Source: Ashinkailepas kermadecensis (lineage: Eukaryota > Arthropoda > Thecostraca > Neolepadidae). From it: a DNA stretch of 64,000 nt. The position numbers and the translations under genes were made by a program. A model generated the notes under the pieces. It did not search any database, had not been told where the DNA came from, and was given only the letters and a program-made list of their open reading frames with translations. Shown in pieces: positions 57,365 through 64,000 of this stretch (its first letter is position 1; every line of letters starts with the position of its first letter). Location of the stretch: contig JAOTOM010004663.1 of NCBI GenBank assembly GCA_034440615.1, positions 248,001 through 312,000 of the forward strand. The letters are read 5' to 3'.

Positions 57365-57520
57365 TTGGTAGAGCGTTGGACTCTTGATCGTAAGATTGTG
57401 GGTTCGAGTCTCACAACCGACGGCATTACCGAGTCCACCCGCGACCAATTGGCGTGAGAGGTTGGCGACGTTATATGACCTAGCGGTTGAATGCGTCGTA
57501 AAAGAACACAAGGTTCTTCT
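57365..57520 (+). mobile_element. tRNA-Lys-headed SINE with perfect target duplication
   Basis: 156 bp flanked by 15-bp duplications TCAGTGACCTGACTT (57350-57364 and 57521-57535). The head GGTAGAGCGTTGGACTCTTG with B box GGGTTCGAGTC resembles tRNA-Lys; its anticodon loop CTCTTGA would read CTT. The body (GCGACCAATTGGCGTGAGAG, TTGGCGACG, TATATGACC, TGCGTCGTAAAAGAAC) is the same as in the Val-headed SINEs. The start is truncated within the D arm. Confidence 0.9.
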
Positions 57521-58415
57521 TCAGTGACCTGACTTCATGCTGGCTTGAAACGTGACCAATGTTTAAAGACACAATTTCTGATTGCATATATTCCATTTTT
57601 TGCCATGAATTATCACAAAGTTAGTCATAAACAAAACATGTTTATGGTCTCCCTGGCCCAGTGATGTGACGTGAGCACATTTTTAAGTTGTATTTCTCTT
57701 TTCTCATTTACCTATGCACTCATATTTCACTTTTGACCATGTCTTGTATGGTTTGCTCCTACGAAAACTGTTCCAATGTGCATCTAGAACTGCATGGAGA
57801 CGAGGTTGTGGCCTGACTTTGACCTACCTCAGACCACAGTCTGAAATACTAGGCTTTGCCGCATGCGCTCTTCGGAGAACAAAGATACCCGGAAGATCAT
57901 TTCACGCCACCACCCGACTGGTCTGTCTAACCATGCGACCTGGGAGCTGTGTGGTAGCTTGTCAAGGTCATATGCTGACCAGGCCACAATGCGCAAGAAA
58001 ATATTACGTCTCAACTCGCCCTTTTCGGTATTTCCAACGCTGAACTGGACCTCAGTTATTTGGCGCAATGTGAACTCAATTGTCAGGTGTGCCAAATTTG
58101 AAAGCGATGTTTTTCACGTGTTAAGAGTTACGTCAGAAATGCCTCCAGGGGGTGGATCAAATTGCCCTGCCCACTGAAAAGTCTAGCTTTGCAAAGTCTA
58201 CTGAAGCTGAACAAGCGATTATCGATACATAATTAGCACAACGATCGCACCTTGCCATTTGTTACTCGGAATTGCTGTTTCAGCAATGCTCTTTTCGTAT
58301 TGACTTCATGCTCCATGACAACATTGATACAAAGATATTGATCATTGCAATGCCTAATGCATGTATGTGTGTATGTATGTAGGTGTGGATATGTGAATAA
58401 TTATGTGTGTGCCAG

Positions 58416-58527
58416 GCGTCTACGGAACCTGGTGATTGGCAGTAATCGCACCAAAACGCACGTGGTCGAGTGTGGGATGGTTCCTCACTTGCTGAGGAGG
58501 GTGGCTGACCCCACTGTGGGGTCCAAG
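58416..58527 (+). CDS. ARMC8: ARMC8 coding exon 2 (of those recognised)
   Basis: 112 nt. The first base completes the Glu codon, followed by 37 codons beginning RLRNLVIGSN and ending DPTVGSK. It matches the first ARM repeat of ARMC8 (NAVIGNNKQK...GAVPRLL type). The acceptor is GTGTGCCAG and the donor AAG|GTAAGC. Exits in phase 0. Less GC-rich than the later exons. Confidence 0.85.
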
Positions 58528-59095
58528 GTAAGCAAACGTGTCATGTTTGGAGGTTTATTCGGATGTGATGTTCTACGTAAGATGAAAACACTGGATACTG
58601 TTGGATGGTATGGTCTAAGGCCGATTTCACTATTGTTTTTGCACTTGCACAGTTTGTTAACAAACTGTGTGAAGCAAATCACAAACTGTGTTGAATCACA
58701 TTTCACAATGCTCTTGGTTTGTAACCACAAATAGTGTAATTCGGACGCGATTTTGTGATTGTTTTCCGTTGCTAGTGATGCAATCTTGCGATGCCTTTCA
58801 GTGATAAGACAACATCCATATCTCAAAACAATGTGAATGCTAAGCATGACAGCTGTCGCGTACAGCCGCTAGCCGGCTGCTTGGATCGCGGGTGCGTCAG
58901 CTCTGATGCACCCGTCTGCCCGAGCAGCCAGCTGGCCGGTCGGCAGCCACGTTAGCCAGACACATTGGCACGCCAGCGTTGTCTGCAGCGACCGTGCAGT
59001 GAACGCCGCAGGGCTGTCGCGGCTGCCGGCCACTCAGCGAGCGTGTGTGACACGTGACTTGACGTGACGTGACACGCCCGCCCGGCCGTTCGCAG
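58528..59095 (+). other. ARMC8: ARMC8 intron 2
   Basis: 568 bp, GTAAGC...CGCAG. Composition jumps from AT-rich to very GC-rich at about 58850. TGACGTGAC repeats lie just before the acceptor. Confidence 0.75.
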
Positions 59096-59198
59096 GTGCA
59101 GGTGGAGATCCTGGTGACGCTCGGCTCGCTGGCCAAGGGCACCCGGGAGCACGCGCAGGCGCTGGTCAGCGCCAACATTCTACCGCTGCTGGTGGACG
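59096..59198 (+). CDS. ARMC8: ARMC8 coding exon 3
   Basis: 103 nt encoding VQVEILVTLGSLAKGTREHA through SANILPLLVD plus one base. It corresponds to the conserved [20 protein letters not shown]-type ARM helix and following segment in ARMC8. The donor is GACG|GTAAGC, exit after one base. Strong GC3 bias (CTG, GCC, GTG). Confidence 0.87.
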
Positions 59199-59324
59199 GT
59201 AAGCGGGGCGGGGTGGGGCGGCCGGCGAGATGGCACGGGGTGGGCGGTTCAACGCGACGCGGGCGCGGGGTGGCGCTCGACGCACCGGGAGCTGCCTGGC
59301 GGTAGTCATCAGCCGTGACATCTG

Positions 59325-59500
59325 GGGAGCTGTTAGCCCAGATACTGGCACACTGATAGCGTGCGGGTCTCGACATCGAAAGGTCCCGGGTTCGTGTCTC
59401 GCCGCCTGCTGGGAGTTCGGCTTGCCCGCAGTTATTCGGCGTAATCGAGTGCCCACGCCGCATGACCCGCGCCGCTGCAGGTGTCGTAGCAGAACCAAAA
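59325..59500 (+). mobile_element. tRNA-headed SINE, third head type
   Basis: The tRNA-like head has GATAGCGTGCGGGTCTCGAC, ATCGAAAGGTCCC and B box GGGTTCGTGTC. The tail has GGTGTCGTAGCAGAACC, resembling the GTCGTAAAAGAAC end of the other SINEs. The anticodon loop is ambiguous and no target duplication was confirmed. Lies in ARMC8 intron 3. Confidence 0.65.
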
Positions 59501-59700
59501 TGTCTTCTTCAGCTGATACCCATGCCGGGAAAATTATCCGTAGATAACTCAGACGGTTCTGTTCCTACATGTCAGTATTGTACAGAATATTTGGTTATTT
59601 GGGTTTTAGAGCGCATCGACCAGGTTTGGTCATTTAGCGCCCACATAATTGTACAGAATTGTACAGAATAGGATGATATTAATGCGTCAGGTGGGACTTG

Positions 59701-59985
59701 CCGGCGATATAGTGGTGGTAGCCGGCTGGCGGTGGTCTGAGCGGCTAGATCGTCGGCCTGTCGCTCGTGTCCTGGTCGCTAGGTCGCCAGGTCGCCATCA
59801 CCGATATAGTGGTGGTAGCCGGCTGGCGGTGGTCTGAGCGGCCAGACCGTCGGCCTGTCGCTCGTGTCCTGGTCGCTAGGTCGCCATCACCGATATAGTG
59901 GTGGTAGCCGGCTGGCGGTGGTCTGAGTGGCCAGATCGTCTGCCTGTCGCTTGTGTCCTGGTCGCTAGGTCGCCATCACCGGGTG
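59701..59985. repeat. ~90-100-bp tandem repeat (3 units) in ARMC8 intron 3
   Basis: Units starting GATATAGTGGTGGTAGCCGG lie at about 59706, 59803 and 59893. Each contains CGGCCTGTCGCTCGTGTCCT (with variants) and CGCTAGGTCGCCATCACCG. Confidence 0.9.
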
Positions 59986-60198
59986 AGTTGTGCTCCGCAG
60001 CCGTTGGATGTGCTTCCCACTTCAGTCAACGGGTGCGACCCGTCCAATTGTTCGCCTATCTCAGGCGGTAGTCTGGCTGCAGTTGTGTTGCCAGTTCTGG
60101 CTCAGGCATGGTCATTCCCCCTGATATTGGTCCGCTCACCCCTGACATCCACTTTCCGACCCGAAACTGACAACCTCCCTCCAAATCGTGGACTCCAA

Positions 60199-60248
<50 letters not shown>
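60199..60248. repeat. (AT)n microsatellite in ARMC8 intron 3
   Basis: Alternating AT, about 50 bp. Confidence 0.95.
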
Positions 60249-60252
<4 letters not shown>

Positions 60253-60543
60253 CTTCGTTTCCTTCCCCTTCAGGTTTGTGTAGTAGGGTTGCTGGGCACA
60301 CAGAACAAAATGTGTAACATTCAATTGCATGCCAGTTGTTATGTATGATGCCACATCTGGTATATAGCACCTAGAGCCAACATTGCGGTTACCAACATCT
60401 GACACCGAAGCGAACGTTAACGTGAACTCACCGCCCTCCAACCGTAACTGACGCATTGTGACGCATGGTGCGCCCTCGCCCGTGATCTCCGACCGAAACC
60501 CGTCTGCCCTGCACCCGTCTGACCGGCGGCGGCGCCGTGTCAG

Positions 60544-60734
60544 GCCTGCGCAGCCCGGTGCCGGAGCTGCGCACGCCGCTGCTGCGCTGCCTGCGCTCGC
60601 TGCTGCTGCAGCTGCCCGAGCGGGCCGACGACGTGCTGCGCGACCCGTCTGCCGTGCCGCTGCTGACGCAGAGCCTCAGCGGCCGGCTGGTGGACGACGA
60701 GTGCGCCACCACCATACTGGCCATACTGTGTCAG
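60544..60734 (+). CDS. ARMC8: ARMC8 coding exon 4
   Basis: 191 nt. The first two bases complete a Gly codon, followed by 63 codons (LRSPVPELRTPLLRCLRSLL ... CATTILAILCQ). This ARM repeat matches the ARMC8 [20 protein letters not shown] segment. The acceptor is GTGTCAG and the donor TGTCAG|GTAGGT, exit phase 0. Its last ~24 nt (CATACTGGCCATACTGTGTC plus AG) are the seed of the array that fills the start of the next intron. Confidence 0.88.
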
Positions 60735-61220
60735 GTAGGTCACCGCCGCCATACTGGCCATACTCTGCCAGGTGGGCCGCCGCCGCCATACTGGCCGTAC
60801 TGTGTCAGGTAAGCCGCCGCCATACTGGCCATACTGTGCCAGGTAGGCCGCCGCCGCCATACTGGCCGTACTCTGCCAGGTATGCCGCCGTCATACTGGC
60901 CATGCTCTACCAGGTAGGCCGCTGTCATACTGGTCATACTCTGCCAGGTAGGCCGCCGCCATACTGGCCATGCTCTACCAGGTAGGCCGCTGTCATACTG
61001 GTCATACTGTGCCAGGTAGGCCGCCGCCATACTGGCCATGCTCTACCAGGTAGGCCGCTGTCATACTGGTCATACTCTGCCAGGTAGGCCGCCGCCCGCC
61101 ATACTGGCCATACTCTGTCAGGTAGGCCGCTGCCATACTGGCCGTACTCTGCCCGGTAGGTCACCGCCGCCATACTGGCCGTACTCTGCCAGGTAGGCCG
61201 CCGCCGCCATACTCAGACGT
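60735..61220 (+). repeat. Tandem array of exon-4 5' splice junction copies
   Basis: About 13 units of 34-40 bp, each with CATACTGGCCATACTCTGCC then AG|GTAGGC. They reproduce the exon-4 end and its donor. Twelve units retain CAG|GT; one has CCC|GGT. Donor-like variants include GTGGGC, GTAAGC, GTATGC and GTAGGC. The third copy (60842) would extend the exon by 108 nt but meets an in-frame TAA. Confidence 0.93.
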
Positions 61221-61676
61221 GGTGCTGTTCAGTTATGGTATTCGGTCGGCAGTTGTGACACTGTTGCACGAGGTGTATTCCACCAGGGATGGCAATGGCG
61301 TGTTCATCAATCCTGATTGCTGGCTTATTGTCCCTTGTTGTGATGGTTATGTCAAGTCGGTTTTATCACTATTCTGATTGTCACCATTCTTGTTGTCACT
61401 ATTCTGGTGGCCACTATTCTAGTGGTCACTATGTTGGTAGTCACTATTCCGATGGTTGGTTATCACCAATATGTTCAAACGTTCCTGGGTACGTGCTCAC
61501 CACAAGCCATTCATGTCCATGTAATCAGATAAGTGTAGGGTGGCCAGAGTGGTCGTCGCACCCCAAAGCCCACCAGTAGGTAGTTCAGTCAGCCCGTATC
61601 AAGTCAGATGGATCAGGACTGCCCGTGCCGCAGACTTACTACGCTGTGTGTGTGGATGTGCTGTGTGGGTAGGCGA
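61221..61676 (+). repeat. Middle of ARMC8 intron 4, with a short CACTATTC repeat
   Basis: 61360-61455 holds degenerate 16-18-bp units of the form GTCACTATTCTGGTGG. The remainder is not recognised. Confidence 0.7.
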
Positions 61677-62014
61677 GTTGCCACGGTGCTGGTGGGTTTG
61701 CGGTGGGCGAGAGTGGCCGCTGTGCCGGTAGATTGGCAGAGTTGCCGCTGTGCTGGTGGGTTTGCGGTGGGCGAGAGTGGCCGCTGTGCCGGTAGATTGG
61801 CAGAGTTGCCACGGTGCTGGTGGGTTTGCGGTGGGCGAGAGTGGCCGCTGTGCCGGTAGATTGGCAGAGTTGCCACGGTGCTGGTGGGTTTGCGGTGGGC
61901 GAGAGTGGCCGCTGTGCCGGTAGATTGGCAGAGTGGCCGCTGTGCTGGTGGGTTTGCGGTGGGCGAGAGTGGCCGCTGTGCCGGTAGATTGGCAGAGTTG
62001 CCGCTGTGCCGCAG
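61677..62014 (+). repeat. 64-bp tandem array leading into the exon-5 acceptor
   Basis: Units begin at 61677, 61741, 61805, 61869, 61933 and 61997, exactly 64 bp apart (GTTGCCGCTGTGCTGGTGGG ... GTAGATTGGCAGA). The last, partial unit GTTGCCGCTGTGCC ends in the real acceptor GCAG at 62014. Each complete unit carries a GATTGGCAG decoy 3' splice-like site. Confidence 0.93.
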
Positions 62015-62175
62015 AGCTCCCGCCACCAGGAGCTGCTGGCGGCCAACGGTGTGGTGGAGGCGTCGGCCGCCCTGCTGACCTCCGACACGGGCGCCGTCCG
62101 ACTGCCCAGTCTGCGCCTGCTCGCCTCGCTCTGTCACAGGAACGCCGCCATCTCGGACAGACTTGCCCGCTGCAC
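62015..62175 (+). CDS. ARMC8: ARMC8 coding exon 5
   Basis: 161 nt encoding SSRHQELLAANGVVEASAAL through NAAISDRLARC plus two bases. It matches the ARMC8 ARM repeat of type HQTILFNHGAVQNIAHLL. The acceptor is TGCCGCAG and the donor CTGCAC|GTGCGT; two bases carry over to exon 6 (Thr). Confidence 0.87.
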
Positions 62176-62218
62176 GTGCGTACTGGGGTCGGGCTCGGGC
62201 TGGTGGCTGGATTAGGAC

Positions 62219-62390
62219 CCAGGTCTGGGCCTGAGTCTGGGCCCCCAGTCTGGCCCCCAGTCTGGACCCCTAGTCTGGACCCCTAGTATGGACCCCTAGT
62301 ATGGACCCCGAGTCTGGACACCCGAGTCTGGACACAGAGTCTGGACCCAGATACTGGACCCCGAATCTGGACCCCGAGCCAGGGTCCGAG
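62219..62390. repeat. ~14-bp tandem repeat in ARMC8 intron 5
   Basis: Around a dozen degenerate copies of AGTCTGGACCCCTA beginning 44 bp after the donor. Confidence 0.88.
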
Positions 62391-63120
62391 TCATCAGACA
62401 GAGTTCGTTGCATACGAACTTGTTGGGTAGGGCTTCGAAGTACTTGGTCTGTCCGTCAAGGTCACCGACGGGGACGTTTCTGCGTCCATTTCTTTCATGC
62501 AACATCCGTAGTATTGCTTAGTGCCACAACTTCCAGTGTCGAGAAGTCTGCTACCGCTTGATTTGTTCCGAGGAGCCCACGCATGTCACCAACTATGACT
62601 GCGTCTTTTGTGTGTGTGTGTGTGTGTGTATTATGCATATTGCCAAATTCTTTTGAGCCAAGTGTTCATTGTTTACTTGATCGGAAAACCACTATAAGGA
62701 TAAGTGTTTAAAGTGTACCTCGTGCTAATTGATCTTCAAAAGAAGCAATCAGCAATGTTTAGTTTGCGTGGAAAATCAGCTTAGTAAAATCTAAATTCAG
62801 AATCTCGATGAGGTGGTATTAAAGACCGAGTCTGATAAGTGGTAAATCCCGACAGTCCCTGTGGTGGACACGGTGACCTCGGTTGAGGCATCGTCGTGGC
62901 CACATTCGATTGGTGGTGTCTGCCGCTCGGTAGGGTGTCCAATCACGTCGTGTGTGCAGTGGGTTGCATATGATCCACCAACTCGGTGGCACCGGCTGGC
63001 TCTGTCTAAACTGGTGACCCGCTGACCTGACTCATAAAGTCCATATACGGGTCCGTAGACGTGCTGACCTTGTCGATCTGGCTTGATGGGCTGGTGCTGG
63101 TGACATGAGCAGCATGCTGA
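62391..63120 (+). other. ARMC8: ARMC8 intron 5, central part
   Basis: Contains a short (GT)n at about 62610-62627. No coding or RNA feature recognised. Confidence 0.55.
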
Positions 63121-63139
63121 GAGGTCGCTCTGTACCTGA

Positions 63140-63306
63140 CCTGATCCGACCTGATTGGCAGGTTGAGTGGCCGGTCTGTACTTGACTGCTGACCTAACCT
63201 GACTGGCAGGTTGGGGGTCGTTCGGCATCTGACCTCACGATGCTGACGTCCCGGGACTAACCGTGTTCGGTGTCTGACTGCTCACCTGACCCGACCTGAC
63301 CGACAG
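63140..63306 (+). repeat. Decayed duplicates of the exon-6 3' splice junction
   Basis: ACCTGATTGGCAGG (AG at 63161) and ACCTGACTGGCAGG (AG at 63209) repeat the real ACCTGACCGACAGG (AG at 63306). After the 63209 copy the sequence continues collinearly with exon 6 for about 62 bp, including TGCTGACGTCCCGGGAC, 97 bp upstream of the true copy. A stop follows in the corresponding frame. Confidence 0.85.
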
Positions 63307-63560
63307 GCTGGGCGGCCGCACCGTACCCGACCTGCTGACGGTGCTGACGTCCCGGGACCAGCCGTGTCCGGTGCAGCTGGAGGCGGCCCGCTGTCTCACC
63401 TACATCCACCGGGCCGGAGCGGCCACCCTGCCTGCCGCCGACCCGCGGCTGGTGTACCGGGCGCTGCCCTGTCTGGTGCGCATGTGCGGCCCGTTCCAGT
63501 CGCTGGAGGAGCGCGTGCTGGCCGCCGACACCCTGGGCTACCTCACAGAGGTCGACCTAG
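63307..63560 (+). CDS. ARMC8: ARMC8 coding exon 6
   Basis: 254 nt. The first base completes a Thr codon, then LGGRTVPDLLTVLTSRDQPC through VQLEAARCLTYIHRAGAATL and RALPCLVRMCGPFQSLEERV to LGYLTEVDL. This is the most diagnostic exon: ARMC8 has the corresponding SAKCLTYMCRAGAI, KTLPCLVRMC and LLEERVEGAETLAYL segments. The donor is CTAG|GTGAGA, exit after one base, so coding continues beyond the window. Very strong GC3 bias. The C-terminal half of the protein is not present. Confidence 0.92.
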
Positions 63561-64000
63561 GTGAGACTGACAACACTATCTAGTAACCATCTCGTTATAT
63601 TTTCATGCAGCCCTTTGTGATGAACGTAAGAGGAAGCAGTTGTGCATCCGTAAGGAAAAGCTGAAATATGTGTCATCCTCGCCCTCTCAGATGGAGGTGT
63701 GGCACCCTTGCCTGGAAAAAGGTGTTCGGAATGCACCCCTCCCACTTGACGAGTTTCTTCCACCTGAGTGGGCCCCTCGGCGTGATATAGGCTCCCCGCG
63801 CCGCCTTTGGTGAAGTGGTGCCTTTGGTGAATGGAGGTGGTGTTTTTTTTGCGCTCGTTCATCTAGCTGCCAGTGGTATTTTGGTGAGATAATCTGGTCA
63901 AATACAGTCGGGACAAATTAATTGTGATGTTTAGAGACATGCCGACCCACTGCTCATCTTTCCATTTGAGACGAACCCTGTGCGCTTGCTCAATAAGTTT
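63561..64000 (+). other. ARMC8: ARMC8 intron 6, 5' part
   Basis: GTGAGA donor followed by AT-richer sequence to the window end; no further exon recognised. Confidence 0.7.

Larger units (their letters stand above)
56199..58415 (+). other. ARMC8: ARMC8 intron 1 of the recognised set
   Basis: GTGAGT...GCCAG intron of 2,217 bp containing the inverted repeat copy at 56895-56975 and a SINE at 57365-57520. Otherwise unremarkable. Confidence 0.7.

Noticed and set aside
57365..57440. Functional tRNA-Lys gene
   Set aside because: 5' acceptor and part of the D arm are missing; it is the head of a truncated SINE.
57714..58177. Frames of about 100 residues in ARMC8 intron 1
   Set aside because: No similarity, no splice context and overlapping frames on both strands.
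60458..60985. 175-residue Arg/Ala/Pro-rich frame over exon 4
   Set aside because: It is the wrong frame of the GC-rich exon plus the splice-junction array; the ARMC8 frame is established by splice phase and similarity.
61613..62137. Minus-strand repetitive frames of 174 and 149 residues
   Set aside because: Translations of the 64-bp intronic array on the antisense strand.

Overview
This is a eukaryotic, almost certainly arthropod, chromosome window. The evidence is GT-AG introns, apurinic-endonuclease non-LTR retrotransposons, tRNA-derived SINEs, TA- and hAT-type DNA transposons, and many short TTAGG-like runs. The species cannot be fixed from the sequence; a tick or a crustacean would fit. 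There are no operons, no rRNA and no CRISPR. Most of the window is repeats.

The only host gene I can support is at the right end on the + strand. Six consecutive coding exons (56125 to 63560) encode the N-terminal half of ARMC8, the armadillo-repeat subunit of the CTLH/GID E3 ubiquitin ligase. All splice phases agree (895 nt). The first exon(s) lie upstream and the C-terminal half lies beyond the window. The exons become very GC-rich from exon 3 on. Introns 4 and 5 hold tandem arrays that are visibly copies of the adjoining splice junctions, which is the most unusual gene-level signal here.

Layout. 1-9.4 kb: a 5'-truncated Jockey/CR1-like LINE with an open 645-codon frame (867-2804), a foldback element, a 63-bp minisatellite and several smaller tandem arrays, including a perfect 21-bp array beside a GC-rich block. 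10.2-16.4 kb: a (TA)n tract, then a nearly full-length I-group LINE on the - strand (gag-like ORF1; endonuclease, RT and RNase H in ORF2) with a few inactivating changes. 16.4-20.7 kb: low-information sequence. 20.8-40.9 kb: a ~276-bp satellite split by an 18.6-kb nest of transposons. An outer element with TCCCTAGTG-type inverted termini contains a second copy of itself, which contains a dead I-group LINE. The outer element also carries a SINE, a 683-bp hAT-like element and a 7.0-kb hAT-like element. 41.2-51.6 kb: small hAT-like elements, a full SINE with a perfect target duplication, and an inverted repeat family. 51.7-55.5 kb: a dead CR1/L2-like LINE with a 906-bp internal tandem duplication and a 57-bp SINE fragment inserted in it. 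56-64 kb: ARMC8.

Several insertions can be dated relative to each other because paralogous empty sites and target-site duplications are present in the same window. Functional capacity is confined to ARMC8; the mobile elements appear inactive, except that the first LINE keeps a long open frame.
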